Origin: Metabacillus arenae
GTDB taxonomy: Bacteria; Bacillota; Bacilli; Bacillales; Bacillaceae
Direction: 5' to 3'
DNA: 64,000 nt
NCBI RefSeq assembly: GCF_014773385.1
Contig: NZ_JACXAI010000024.1
Location: 1-64,000, forward strand
Both the position numbers and the translations under genes were made by a program. Position 1 is the stretch's first letter. Each line of letters starts with the position of its first letter. Positions 34,677 to 44,201 of this stretch are shown here, one piece after another. The notes under the pieces were generated by a model, which saw nothing but the letters and a program-made list of their open reading frames with translations, had not been told where the DNA came from and did not search any database.

Positions 34677-35951
34677 TCAAAACTGTTTGGTGTTTCCATC
34701 CGTGTTTCTACTAACTGTTACATTCTTCTCAATAAAGGGCTGTCGTTTGCCATAGGTTAAACTCCGCCATAGCCATTCTGCTGGACCAAATCGAAACTTT
34801 TTTAACCAAAGGTGGCTGATCCCTATTTGTAAAGAGTATAACAAAACTACAATCAGGAGCCACATGGCTGGTCCGACTTGACCAAACAGCCCAAATCCAT
34901 AACTGTAAAATATGGTCGTACAAACCAATGACTGAAGCAGGTAATTGCTTAATGCAAGCCTGCCGACTGCCTGCAGAGGTGTGAGAATCTTCAGCCATAA
35001 TTTTTTCTGACAAAGCAATACAACGGAAGTCATATAAAAGAAACAAAGAGCTGGTCCGCCGATAGCCGTTCCAATGAAATACGTCAGTAAATAGATGGAA
35101 GAAGAGGAATCGACTTGCGTAATGCTATAGACAGCTAAACTGTTAAATGGAAGACCAATAATCAGACCCGCCAGCCAGCATTTTCTATAAAAAGGAAGCT
35201 GCGCCTGGATGTTTTTATACCGTTCTGTTTTTGCTGCATAGGCACCAAACAAAAACATGCTAAAAATAGTCGGGACCATAAAGATATATCCGGTCAATGC
35301 GAAAGCATAATCTTGTGCACGCTGACTCATTATTTCCGCGAACGTTCCGGATCCATAGGCAGTGACTGATTGCTCTATCATTTGATCAGCAAAGGCTGCC
35401 CCTGTTGTATCCTCAGGACTACCACCTCCTGCCATTAAAACCCCAATAGATGCAAGGAACATTAACAAAGCGGGAAGAAATAAGCTCATAAAACCCCATG
35501 TTAATAGCGTTTTTGGCTTCAAATGATAAAATAATAATAAAAACAAACCTGTTATAGAATAAATAATCAGAATGTCACCATACCAAATCCCGAATGCATG
35601 GATAAGACCGATAATGAGTAAGATGAACAGTCTTTTAAGAAATAAGGTCTTTGGTCGCTTCACTTTCTGCTCAGCACGTTGCAAAAAAAGAACAAATCCC
35701 AGACCAAACAAGAAGGAAAACATTGTAAAAAACTTGGACGTAGCAAAGAAGTGAATAAGCTTATCAGCAAGTTGATCCCAGGGACTATTCCACCACTCTA
35801 CCTCCGTCATAAGTAAATAAACACCTGGTGTGGAGAAAAAGCTCATGTTCGCCGCCAAAATCCCCAGCAACGCAAATCCCCGAATGATATCGAGTTCACG
35901 AACTCTTTCTTGTTTTGGAATCGGGGCAGTTGTCATTGATTGTGTCATCAT
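34677..35951 (-). CDS. DUF418 family membrane protein (YeiB-like)
   Basis: A 424-residue membrane protein with about ten hydrophobic segments. It opens with RVRELDIIRGFALLGILAANM and ends with GPAEWLWRSLTYGKRQP, the two signature regions of DUF418/YeiB/YrkO proteins, here extended by about 18 polar residues. The role of the family is unclear; it is distantly related to acyltransferase-3-type membrane proteins. AGGAGG lies 10 nt before the first ATG. No operon partner. Confidence 0.85.
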   Translation of the reverse strand: MMTQSMTTAPIPKQERVRELDIIRGFALLGILAANMSFFSTPGVYLLMTEVEWWNSPWDQLADKLIHFFATSKFFTMFSFLFGLGFVLFLQRAEQKVKRPKTLFLKRLFILLIIGLIHAFGIWYGDILIIYSITGLFLLLFYHLKPKTLLTWGFMSLFLPALLMFLASIGVLMAGGGSPEDTTGAAFADQMIEQSVTAYGSGTFAEIMSQRAQDYAFALTGYIFMVPTIFSMFLFGAYAAKTERYKNIQAQLPFYRKCWLAGLIIGLPFNSLAVYSITQVDSSSSIYLLTYFIGTAIGGPALCFFYMTSVVLLCQKKLWLKILTPLQAVGRLALSNYLLQSLVCTTIFYSYGFGLFGQVGPAMWLLIVVLLYSLQIGISHLWLKKFRFGPAEWLWRSLTYGKRQPFIEKNVTVSRNTDGNTKQF

Positions 35952-36214
35952 CGAAAATTTGCCTCCTAATGTTGATAAATTGGTAGCGATGCTTCATAAA
36001 GTTTTATTCAAGTGTTTCAACTTTTGCGCTCACAATACCTTCACAAAGCATCGGCTTAAAAAACATCCCTCCTTAAGTTCAACTCGAAATAAAGGATGCT
36101 TGTATGTGTCAATTATATTGCGAAATCTAAATTACTATGCCTTTCAGAACTAAAAAGAGTAATAGGTTGACAGACTGAAAAGGTATTCTAAGATTATTAA
36201 TTGATGATTACCAT

Positions 36215-36850
36215 TCATAAATCCAGATGCCGTCTCAGTTTTCTTTTTACTCGTTGGAGAGCATTATCAATTGACTTAACATGAATGTTTAGTTCTGCGG
36301 AAATTTCCATATAGGATTTTCCATCCATATATAAGGTCAACACTATTTTTTCCAAATTACTTAGCAATTCTCGAATTTTTAGTTCGATATGGTCAGCTTT
36401 TTCTTGATGAATCATTAATGCTTCCGGATTCGTTATTTTTTCTCCGGTTATCATATCCATAAGCGTAAAATTTGAATCTTCATCATAAAGAGGCTTGTCC
36501 AGGGGAAAATACGAATTTAGAGGGCTGTGTTTTTGACAAGCAGCCGATTTGATCGCCGTGATCATCTGTCTAGTGATACAAAGTTCAGCAAAAGCTTTAA
36601 AAGAGGCCCTCTTGTCCTCTCTAAAATCCCGAATAGCATTATATAAACCAATCATTCCCTCTTGGATGAGATCTTCTTTATCTGCACCAATTAAAAAGTA
36701 CGGCCTTGCTTTCTTGCGGACTAAATTCTGATATTTGTTTATTAAAAAAGCCAATGACTCGCTATCTCCCCTATGAGCCATTTCTATCAACACTCTATCT
36801 TCTAATTTAGCATAATTTACAATCAGTTCTACTTCGATAGCTACACTCAC
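36215..36850 (-). CDS. SigH-like RNA polymerase sigma factor
   Basis: A 211-residue sigma-70 family factor. Region 2 reads LINKYQNLVRKKARPYFLIGADKEDLIQEGMIGLYNAIRDF and region 4 reads GKSYMEISAELNIHVKSIDNALQRVKRKL; both are very close to B. subtilis SigH, the stationary-phase and sporulation-onset sigma. The main sigH gene normally sits beside rpmG-secE-nusG, so this copy, between a DUF418 gene and a toxin module, is probably a second SigH paralogue. GTG start 6 nt after GGAGGG. No anti-sigma gene is adjacent. Confidence 0.88.
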   Translation of the reverse strand: MSVAIEVELIVNYAKLEDRVLIEMAHRGDSESLAFLINKYQNLVRKKARPYFLIGADKEDLIQEGMIGLYNAIRDFREDKRASFKAFAELCITRQMITAIKSAACQKHSPLNSYFPLDKPLYDEDSNFTLMDMITGEKITNPEALMIHQEKADHIELKIRELLSNLEKIVLTLYMDGKSYMEISAELNIHVKSIDNALQRVKRKLRRHLDL

Positions 36851-37386
36851 TCATATCCCTCCGCCGACTCCACCTGAGTTTTGATGTTTAATAAACTGAT
36901 AGATCATTGTCTTTTCCTTAACTTAACTAAACCATATTGACATAATGCTTTTCTATTATTGAGCCAATAATTATATTAAAATTCGAAAATACTTTTGACA
37001 ATTATGATATCGTTTTCATATTCTAATAAATGGTATCGCTTACACAATAAATTTATCACCTATTTTTCTATACTGTCAATAATTTTATGGAATCGTTTTC
37101 AGAAATATTTTTAATAGAAAATAATCCTAGTAGACAAGACTCCGAAAACCTACCACAAAAAGGCGGCACTTTATTGAGAAGAACTAGTTGTCTTTTTCCC
37201 CTATGCAATTACCATTTAATATAATGATAATTTCAAGACCCTATTGAAAAATCTCATATGAATAAATTATATGTGAATAACATTAAGTAATTCTAGAGGG
37301 GCAATTCTTAGGCATTTAGTCTAAAGCGTTCTAAACAGAATAGGCAGGACATCAGGTTTATTGAAAGGAATACGACATCAAGATTC
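36851..37386. other. gene-free 536-bp region with three cre-like operators
   Basis: TGATATCGTTTTCA (37005-37018, full match to TGWNANCGNTNWCA), TGGTATCGCTTACA (37031-37044) and TGGAATCGTTTTCA (37088-37101), each of the last two with one mismatch. A TTGACA at 36996 could be a -35 box. No gene is found to the right before the second toxin module. The sites may be LacI/CcpA-type operators for sigH-like on the left or relics of a lost gene. Confidence 0.6.
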
Positions 37387-37415
37387 TTGATATATATGTA
37401 TAATTTATTTATAAT
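37387..37415 (+). promoter_or_regulatory. promoter of antitoxin RNA, TA copy 2
   Basis: TTGATA (37387-37392), 17 bp, TATAAT (37410-37415), the same as in copy 1. Confidence 0.8.
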
Positions 37416-37421
37416 CAAGAT

Positions 37422-37560
37422 AAGAATAAAAAAGATCAGGTGCTGTAACACCTGACCATGGCAACTACATGCCGCAAAGTTAGCGGCTAACCAGCTTGTA
37501 ATTAGGAAAAGAAGTAACTACCCATTAACCTGTGGTGAGGAGGGCGGTTACTTCTTTTTG
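37422..37560 (+). ncRNA. type I antitoxin RNA, TA copy 2
   Basis: Predicted transcript from the 37387 promoter to GAAGTAACTACCC / GGGCGGTTACTTC plus TTTTTG (37511-37558). It keeps the GCCGC-AAAGTTA-GCGGC hairpin and the overlap with the toxin 3' end. Sequence differs from copy 1 at many loop positions, which may limit cross-talk. Confidence 0.68.
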
Positions 37561-37649
37561 TGTTGACTAAACATAACCACAACTGTCAGTACACCTATCA
37601 AAACTAAATTTGAATTTAGTGCAATAGATATTGCTTCATATGCCGTCAT
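37548..37649 (-). CDS. Hol_Tox (TxpA/BsrG-like) type I toxin, copy 2
   Basis: A 33-residue peptide starting MTAYEAISIAL, with membrane segment SNLVLIGVLTVVVMF and tail SQHKKK. It differs from copy 1 at 6-7 positions, mostly conservative, so purifying selection or recent duplication is likely. The Shine-Dalgarno is again sequestered by a GGGAAGTGG-side hairpin (CTTCCCTGAAGAAGGGAG region, 37655-37680). Confidence 0.8.
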   Translation of the reverse strand: MTAYEAISIALNSNLVLIGVLTVVVMFSQHKKK

Positions 37650-37819
37650 TTTTCCACCTCCCTTCTTCAGGGAAGTGGCTAACCGCCTTACCTGCTTTAT
37701 GTAGTTGCATCTATTATCTTACCATAACTACTGCACTAAGAGAACATATGATCGCGTCTTTTTCTAAACCCGAACCGTAACCAATTATTAAATGATAAAT
37801 GTGTAAAACCTACACATCC

Positions 37820-38200
37820 TCACTTTTCAGCATAATAGTTAAACTCAATCAAATTGCCGTCTGGATCACTGACGTAAACCTGATGCCATCCTGCGGCGTT
37901 GCTCGGAATGGTCAGCATCGAAATGTTTTGCTCTTCCATCCGCTTGATAAAGGCATCGATATCTGTAACACGAACTGCAAAGTGTCCGTCTTGGCTGTCC
38001 AGTTCAATTGTTCCTCTTAATGTTTTTCCTTCGTCATAAACAATCAAGTGCAATTGGGTGTTTCCTAATTGATACCATGCACCTTTTGTATCAAAATTCG
38101 GCCTCTCGATTTCTTCAAAACCAAGAACATTTCCATAAAAGTGTTTTGAACGTTCCAGATCTGTTACGATTAATGAAACATGGTGAATACTGGTATACAT
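37820..38200 (-). CDS. VOC-family (glyoxalase-like) protein
   Basis: A 126-residue vicinal-oxygen-chelate protein: SIHHVSLIVTDLERSKHFYGNVLGF in the first beta-alpha-beta module and VYVSDPDGNLIEFNYY in the second. Metal ligands expected are His (IHHVSL), Glu (LIEF) and a central His (TQLHLIV). Such proteins include glyoxalases, dioxygenases and thiol transferases; the exact role is open. The 165 bp beyond its start (38201-38365) hold no supported gene. Confidence 0.85.
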   Translation of the reverse strand: MYTSIHHVSLIVTDLERSKHFYGNVLGFEEIERPNFDTKGAWYQLGNTQLHLIVYDEGKTLRGTIELDSQDGHFAVRVTDIDAFIKRMEEQNISMLTIPSNAAGWHQVYVSDPDGNLIEFNYYAEK

Positions 38201-38462
38201 AGTAAATTCTCCTTATTAATGACAGGTATTTTTCGGTTGATAACAATGCATTTTTCTGAGGACCTATTATCGTTCAACCGAGAAGAACTCCTTAAAGCTG
38301 ATCATCCACCGCGGCTGCAGTTGAAAACTACTTACTACAGATACCCAAATAAAGGGTTTCGTTAGTGGTATAGTTCTAAGCATCTCATATCAGACATAAT
38401 GATTATAGCCATGATATCCATAATTTTGTCAACTCGCTTAATTGAGTACATTTAGAAACTCA

Positions 38463-39932
38463 TTAACTTTTTACAAATACCGTTTTAATTGATGTGAAAA
38501 ATTCTATTGCAGCTTGCCCTTGCTCTCGCGAATGGGAACTTGATTGCTTCATTCCACCAAATGGTGCTTGAAGTTCAACTCCAGCTGACTCAGAATTAAT
38601 ACGGATAAGCCCTGCGTCCATTTCATTGATAAAGGATAACATTTTACTGATATCTTTAGTGAAAATCGATGCACTTAAGCCATATTGAACATCATTGGCA
38701 ATTTGTAATGCCTCTTCAATCGTTTCAAATTTCATAAGGGCTAGGACAGGCCCAAAGATTTCCTCTTGAGCAATGGTCATCTTGCTATGAATGTTTTCAA
38801 ATACACTTGGTTCAATATAGAATCCCTCCTTACATTCTCCGGATTCCACTCTCTTACCACCATAAATTAATTTAGCTCCTTCTTCGACACCTTTATCAAT
38901 ATAAGAAAGAACAGTGTTTAGTTGGTTTTCACTGGCACAAGGTCCCATCCATGTTTCTTCATTTAAACCGTTACCAACCCTTATTTCTTTTACCTTTTTG
39001 ATAAGCTTTTCTTTGAACGTTTCATATATACCGCTTTGTACAATAACCCGGCTAGTAGCTGTACATTTCTGCCCTGTTGACCGTAGTCCTCCACTGATAG
39101 CAGCATCGACAGCTTGATCCAGATCAGCATCATTAACTACAATTAAAGGGTTTTTTCCACCCATTTCAAGTTGGTATTTTGCACCGCGTTTAAACGCTCC
39201 TAGGCCTACTTGTTTACCAACCTCGCCTGATCCAGTAAATGTAATCCCATTAATAGAACGGTTGTCAACAATCCCCTGGCCAATTATAGAACCAGAACCG
39301 GTAACCATATTGATAACCCCTTTTGGAATTTTTGCTTCATGAAAGCATTCCACAACTTTAGAAGCAGTTACAGCTGTCTCTTGGGCCGGCTTAAAGATAA
39401 CAGAGTTTCCATATATTAGAGCAGGTGCGATTTTCCATATCGGTATGGCTACTGGAAAGTTCCATGGAGTGATAACACCTACTACTCCAAGCGGGACACG
39501 AGTTGTAAACATTAGTGCTTCAGAATCAGTTGATGGAATAACATCGCCTACCTTCCGTACCCCTTCGCCTCCATAATATCGGAGAATTGATACTCCTCTA
39601 GCTGTTTCTGCTTTTGCTTCATTTAATGTCTTACCCATTTCTCTAGTCATTGTTTCTGCAATGTCATTCAACCTTTTCTCAAGGATATCAGCTGCTTTAT
39701 AAAGGTACTCCCCGCGAATAGCCCCAGATTGTTGACTCCAAGATAATTGGGCTTTTTTTGCTGAGATTACCGCTTGATCTAAATCTTCTATTGCAGAATG
39801 TTGAATATAGCCAACAATCTCATTTTTATTTGCAGGATTAATGCTTTTATCTGTTTTATTAAAGATACCAGATGCCCATTCACCGTCAATATAATTAAGA
39901 TATGTCTTAACGTTAGTTCCTGTGCTTTGCAT
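38463..39932 (-). CDS. aldehyde dehydrogenase (2-oxoglutarate semialdehyde DH-like)
   Basis: A 489-residue NAD(P)-dependent aldehyde dehydrogenase. Cofactor region [19 protein letters not shown], catalytic Glu in QLEMGGKNP and catalytic Cys in [11 protein letters not shown] are all present. It is most like the KGSADH/YcbD group that oxidises 2-oxoglutarate semialdehyde in sugar-acid pathways. It lies at the end of a GntR-tctC-tctB-tctA unit, so it likely acts on an aldehyde formed from the imported carboxylate. ATG 39932 has GAGGAAGG at good spacing; ATG 39941 overlaps that site. Confidence 0.9.
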   Translation of the reverse strand: MQSTGTNVKTYLNYIDGEWASGIFNKTDKSINPANKNEIVGYIQHSAIEDLDQAVISAKKAQLSWSQQSGAIRGEYLYKAADILEKRLNDIAETMTREMGKTLNEAKAETARGVSILRYYGGEGVRKVGDVIPSTDSEALMFTTRVPLGVVGVITPWNFPVAIPIWKIAPALIYGNSVIFKPAQETAVTASKVVECFHEAKIPKGVINMVTGSGSIIGQGIVDNRSINGITFTGSGEVGKQVGLGAFKRGAKYQLEMGGKNPLIVVNDADLDQAVDAAISGGLRSTGQKCTATSRVIVQSGIYETFKEKLIKKVKEIRVGNGLNEETWMGPCASENQLNTVLSYIDKGVEEGAKLIYGGKRVESGECKEGFYIEPSVFENIHSKMTIAQEEIFGPVLALMKFETIEEALQIANDVQYGLSASIFTKDISKMLSFINEMDAGLIRINSESAGVELQAPFGGMKQSSSHSREQGQAAIEFFTSIKTVFVKS

Positions 39933-39968
39933 GTATTCCATCCTTCCTCTATAAAAAATCTTTAGTTT

Positions 39969-41441
39969 CTAGCCAATATTATTGGTGCTTTTTCTCAGCC
40001 AAAGCGTACTTATGATTAAAATAATCCCTAGTGCAAGAATTCCAAGAAAGATCGGACGTTGAAAAAACATAAGAAAATTATTTTCATACATGACTAGGCC
40101 CCTTCTTAAATTTGATTCAATCATCGGAGCTAAAATCAGGGCTAGCATTAAAGGAGCAATAGGATAATCAAATTTCTTCAGTAAAAACCCTATCACCCCA
40201 AATAAACACATCATACCGATGTCAAAGATATTGTTATTAACAGCGAATGATCCTATTAAACAAAACATAATCACACATGGATAAATTATTTTAGTTGGCT
40301 GTGAAATAATCTTAACTATTGAATTAGTTAGAGATATTCCATATAAAAACACTAATACATTTGCAATTAAAACGCTGGCGAACATTGCCCAAACAAAGTC
40401 AGGATTATTTTGAAAAAGTAAAGGACCTGGTTCTAAACCCTGTATAAGCAAAAAAGCGATTAACATGGCTGTTTGACCATCACCTGGAATTCCAAAGGTC
40501 ATCATCGGAATTAAAGCTCCACCTACATTGGCATTGTTAGCAGCTTCAGATGCTACTACACCTTTCAGTTCTCCTTTTCCATATTTGTCATCTTTTTTTG
40601 CAAAACGAGTGGCAACATCATAGCTTGCCCATGAGGCAATATCGGCACCTGCTCCTGGAATTGCTCCTATAAATGTACCTATAGAAGAGGAACGGAATAA
40701 AGTTCCCATAATTCTTTTCCATTCAAAAGATTTCAATTTTATTCGATACTTAAAATTCTTACTTTTGCTTTGATAGGAATCATTTACAAATGAAAAAACT
40801 TCTGATAAACCAAAAAGACCAATCAACGCTGGAATATATGAAATCCCATTTGTTAAGTTTGAGTTTTCAAATGTGTATCTAGAAAAACCGCTTATTGGAT
40901 CAATTCCAATTGTGGCAATCATAAAACCAAGTAAGGCAACAGCCAATCCTTTGACTAGTTGCTTTCCTGATATTGATAGGATGATAGAAATCCCTAGAAT
41001 ACCTAAAGCAAAATATTCCGGGGAACTAAATTTCAACCCAACCTTTGCTATATAGGGTGCTAGTGTAATCAATATCGCACCACTAAATAACCCTCCTACG
41101 GCTGAAGCTAAGAAACTAACATTTAACGCCTTTTGACTTTCTCCTTGCCGGGATAAACAATAACCATCAATAGCTGTTGCTGCTGATGCTGGTGTTCCAG
41201 GAATATTTAAACATATTGCTGATATTGAACCGCCAGCTATTCCGCCAATGTATATCCCCATTAGCATACAAATAGCTACTATTGGGTCAAACCCGAAAGT
41301 TAAAGGAGCTAATATCGCTAATGCCATAGTCGATGTTAACCCTGGAATTGCCCCTAAAATCATCCCAAACAAAGTTCCTATTAATACTGCAAAAAAAGTC
41401 CAACCACTAAAAACAGTAAGAAATCCTTGAAAGAGTTCCAT
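39969..41441 (-). CDS. tctA: tripartite tricarboxylate transporter, large permease TctA
   Basis: A 490-residue membrane protein with about 12 segments. The TctA signature GMILGAIPGLTSTMALAILAPLTF near the N-terminus and the internal repeat SSSIGTFIGAIPGAGADIASW are diagnostic. It works with TctB and the TctC binding protein to import a carboxylate. It is 13 nt from the tctB stop and 36 nt from the aldehyde dehydrogenase start region. Confidence 0.93.
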   Translation of the reverse strand: MELFQGFLTVFSGWTFFAVLIGTLFGMILGAIPGLTSTMALAILAPLTFGFDPIVAICMLMGIYIGGIAGGSISAICLNIPGTPASAATAIDGYCLSRQGESQKALNVSFLASAVGGLFSGAILITLAPYIAKVGLKFSSPEYFALGILGISIILSISGKQLVKGLAVALLGFMIATIGIDPISGFSRYTFENSNLTNGISYIPALIGLFGLSEVFSFVNDSYQSKSKNFKYRIKLKSFEWKRIMGTLFRSSSIGTFIGAIPGAGADIASWASYDVATRFAKKDDKYGKGELKGVVASEAANNANVGGALIPMMTFGIPGDGQTAMLIAFLLIQGLEPGPLLFQNNPDFVWAMFASVLIANVLVFLYGISLTNSIVKIISQPTKIIYPCVIMFCLIGSFAVNNNIFDIGMMCLFGVIGFLLKKFDYPIAPLMLALILAPMIESNLRRGLVMYENNFLMFFQRPIFLGILALGIILIISTLWLRKSTNNIG

Positions 41442-41454
41442 ATATTTAGCCCCT

Positions 41455-41901
41455 TTACATTAAATCTAAAGGTACATTCAAAAATAACTTAAACAAACCA
41501 TACATTGAAAACGTCAAAATGACAGAATAAATAATTGGGCGAAAAATTCCCTTATTATCATATAAACGAAAGGTTAAAAATAGGAAAATTAGACTCATAC
41601 CAATGAATCCGATCACTGGTAATAATATTAAATATATAGCTAAATAGATTACTAAAAAAAGATGTTTTCTTCCAATGCGAAAAGCCGGATTTTCCTCTTT
41701 AGCTTCCTCTACCTTTCTATGTTTAAAGACTATAATTAAGCTGCAAACCAGCATTCCTCCTGATAAAACTAAAGGAAGAAAAGAAGGACCTGGTTCATTT
41801 CCTCCTTTTGGAAACCCTATGGCTAAGAATCCATATATTATTGAAAGGAGGAACAGAGCCCACCCTATTACAGCTTCACGATTAAAGAATGAATATTTCA
41901 T
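41455..41901 (-). CDS. tctB: tripartite tricarboxylate transporter, small permease TctB
   Basis: A 148-residue protein with four membrane segments, the size and pattern of TctB (EAVIGWALFLLSIIYGFLAIGFP, then EPGPSFLPLVLSGGM). ATG 41901 has GGAGG at proper spacing; the frame extends 20 codons further upstream without a better ribosome site. The first of three tandem repeats starts just upstream at 41929. Confidence 0.85.
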   Translation of the reverse strand: MKYSFFNREAVIGWALFLLSIIYGFLAIGFPKGGNEPGPSFLPLVLSGGMLVCSLIIVFKHRKVEEAKEENPAFRIGRKHLFLVIYLAIYLILLPVIGFIGMSLIFLFLTFRLYDNKGIFRPIIYSVILTFSMYGLFKLFLNVPLDLM

Positions 41902-41928
41902 CCTCCATACCTCCAAATAGTATAATGA

Positions 41929-42314
41929 GAAAAGCGTAAGGCGCCCGTTTATCGTCGACAAGCATTCGGGCGAGCCGGCAAAAAGGTTGTTCTTTAACCT
42001 TCTTGCCGGTTTGGCTTATGACCTAAGGGCCGATGGCGCCGGGAGCTAGACACTAAAACAAAGAACGAAAAGCCCAGAGCGCTAGTCCTTCGGCGACAAG
42101 CACAAGGAGCCGGCATGAAAGTTGTTCTTTAACCTTCTTGACGGATTGACCCTGAGACCTAGGGGCTGATGGCGCTCGAGCTGGACAATAAGGAAAAGCG
42201 GAAGCGTCTTGAACAGCCCCGACAAGCACAAGACGAGCCTCCCGAAAAGGCTGCTTTTGCCTTTTTGGGAGGATTGGCTTTTGACCTCGAGGGGCTAGGC
42301 GCTGGAGCTGGACA
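41929..42314. repeat. three tandem copies of a ~122-bp Bacillus intergenic repeat
   Basis: Copies at 41929-42052, 42067-42187 and 42193-42314. Each begins GAAAAGCG (or GAAAAGCC), contains CGACAAGC about 30 nt in, a long internal hairpin (for example CTTGCCGG, or CTCCC and GGGAG arms around TTTTTGCC), then GACCT-x-GGGGC-x-GGCGC and ends GAGCTGGACA (GAGCTAGACA in copy 1). This repeat type is scattered in Bacillaceae genomes. Copies here are diverged from each other and separate tctC from tctB. The GC content is far above that of the neighbours. Confidence 0.85.
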
Positions 42315-42389
42315 AAGATACCACTCTTTATCACGTTAATACTTTAATTAACTTAAATTTTCTAAACTGAGGAAAAAAAATTATATTTT

Positions 42390-43400
42390 TTATTCTTTTG
42401 TTTTACTAACTTCTTTTGCTAATTCCTCAAAAAACGGTCGTTGTCCTTCCACAAATTGGGTAAATTCCTCCGTGTTCATATATCTGATAGTAAGTCCTCT
42501 CTCTTTCATAAAACTTTGAAAATCTTCTTCTTTTACAGCCTTAGCAAATGCATCATGTAGAATCTGAACGGCTTCATCTGGGGTATCAGCTGGAACTCCT
42601 AAACCTCTCCAAGTTCCAATGCTTAAATCGATTCCCTTTTCTTTCAGTGTCGGAACATCAGAAAATTTTTCAGATCTCTCTTCAGCCATAACAGCAAGAA
42701 TTCTTAATGTACCTGTTTCGACCTGGGATGATACTTCCGGCGGACTTGCTACAAATGCATCGATATGTCCGCCTAAAGCAGCTTGTAAAGTAGGGGCAGC
42801 ACCATCAAAGGGAACATGTTTTAATTCAACCTCAGCTTTATTGGCAAAAGCTGCCGCAGATAAATGCCATATGTTCCCAAATCCTGAATTACCAATGCTG
42901 ATTTTTCCTGGTTTGTCTTTTGCCGCTTTAATAAAATCTTCTATTGTTTCGAATTCTGAGTTCGCCGGTACTACAATTGCCGCTGGATCTTCGTTCATAA
43001 GGATGAATGGCTTAAAATCATCTGGGGAGAAAGAAGCTTTTTGAAAGATTGGTAAAGTAAAAATTTCCGATGTATAGGAGTGAATAGTCAGCCCGTTCGC
43101 CTTTTTAGTTGCCGTTTGTGAAAATCCAACACTCCCGCCTGCACCAGTTACATTAACAACATTAATATTTTTATCCAAATATTCTTGAGCAGCTTCTGCA
43201 ATAGCTCTATGCGTTAAATCGGTCCCGCCCCCTGCAGCTACTGGCACAATATCCGTTATATCACCATTTGGCAAAGAGTAATCTTTCGAGGAATTTTTTC
43301 CGTTTTGATTATTAGAGCTCATTTCTGAACATCCAGAAATAAAAGCGCTTACAAAAATAACAGATAATACACAAAGGAACGTTTTAAATATTTTTTTCAC
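42390..43400 (-). CDS. tctC: tripartite tricarboxylate transporter, solute-binding lipoprotein TctC
   Basis: A 336-residue Bug/TctC-family receptor. Lipobox FISGC at about residues 20-24 after a basic and hydrophobic signal predicts a lipoprotein. Binding motifs include DIVPVAAGGGTDLTHRA and VTGAGGSVGFSQ (the two carboxylate-pinching loops), and ALGGHIDAFVASPPEV. GTG start after GGGGGG. It captures the carboxylate for TctAB. It is close to gntR (21 nt) but 500 bp from tctB because of the repeats. Confidence 0.92.
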   Translation of the reverse strand: MKKIFKTFLCVLSVIFVSAFISGCSEMSSNNQNGKNSSKDYSLPNGDITDIVPVAAGGGTDLTHRAIAEAAQEYLDKNINVVNVTGAGGSVGFSQTATKKANGLTIHSYTSEIFTLPIFQKASFSPDDFKPFILMNEDPAAIVVPANSEFETIEDFIKAAKDKPGKISIGNSGFGNIWHLSAAAFANKAEVELKHVPFDGAAPTLQAALGGHIDAFVASPPEVSSQVETGTLRILAVMAEERSEKFSDVPTLKEKGIDLSIGTWRGLGVPADTPDEAVQILHDAFAKAVKEEDFQSFMKERGLTIRYMNTEEFTQFVEGQRPFFEELAKEVSKTKE

Positions 43401-43421
43401 AATTCTTCCCCCCGTTTTATG

Positions 43422-44069
43422 TTAATCAGATGTAATATCTTCAATAACTGCTACTTTAACTTCTTCTATATGTGTCTTTATTAGATCAGCAGCTAAACTT
43501 ATATCATAATTATGCATAGCATCTAAAATCTCGCGATGCCTAATGCTTGATTTGTATGGTCTTTGTTGTCCCGTTGCACCAAGAATTCGAAACCAATGAA
43601 TATGACTGTCTATTGTATCCTTTACTCTTTGAATATATCTATTTTTCGAATAATCAAAAATGATCTTGTGTATTTCGATATCCGTTGCAAAGAAAGGTTG
43701 GTAGTTTCCTTCAAATATTTGTTTTTCAGCTGAAATTACTTTGTTTTTCAAGTCAATAATATTTTTTTCCGGAATATGAGGTATTGCCAGCTGAATTGCC
43801 TTCCATTCAATCGCTTGTCTTAAGTCATATACTTGGATAATCTCCTCTTTACTTGGCTTTGACACATATGTCCCAGAACGTGGTTTAACTGTAACTAGAC
43901 CTTCAAACTGAAGCTTATTTAATGCTTCTTTTAAAGGAGTTTTACTAATTTGATACTGGTTTTGAACTTCTTCAACATTAATTTTACTTCCCGGTGGAAT
44001 TTCATTATTTATAATTTGTTCTTTTAGAATTCTATAGATTTGTTCGGAAAATTTCTCTTTATTAATCAT
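43422..44069 (-). CDS. GntR-family regulator (FadR subfamily, FCD domain)
   Basis: A 215-residue regulator. N-terminal winged helix (EQIYRILKEQIINNEIPPGSKI, ISKTPLKEALNKLQFEGLV) and C-terminal FCD ligand domain with metal-binding His/Asp pattern (DIEIHKIIF, HREILDAM). It is divergent from the DHDPS-DhaK-DhaL operon and heads the tct operon. Probably represses both until a pathway metabolite binds. Confidence 0.9.
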   Translation of the reverse strand: MINKEKFSEQIYRILKEQIINNEIPPGSKINVEEVQNQYQISKTPLKEALNKLQFEGLVTVKPRSGTYVSKPSKEEIIQVYDLRQAIEWKAIQLAIPHIPEKNIIDLKNKVISAEKQIFEGNYQPFFATDIEIHKIIFDYSKNRYIQRVKDTIDSHIHWFRILGATGQQRPYKSSIRHREILDAMHNYDISLAADLIKTHIEEVKVAVIEDITSD

Positions 44070-44201
44070 TGGATAATCCCCACCTTTAACTCACTAAAAC
44101 TTATTAAAACATCTTATTTACATTTTTATCAACTCTCCTTTTTTAAAAATAGTGTTTGATTTTTCTAAAAATTCATTTTATAATGATCTGGAATCTGAAA
44201 T

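Noticed and set aside
38180-38365. 61-codon frame on the plus strand upstream of the VOC gene
   Set aside because: It starts antisense to the VOC gene, lacks a ribosome site and shows no recognisable domain.
41929-42314. insertion sequence between tctC and tctB
   Set aside because: No transposase frame, no target-site duplication seen; the copies are short noncoding repeats.
42053-42334. 93-codon open frame on the minus strand
   Set aside because: It lies wholly inside the tandem intergenic repeats; its length comes from the GC-rich repeat composition and it has no ribosome site or recognisable domain.
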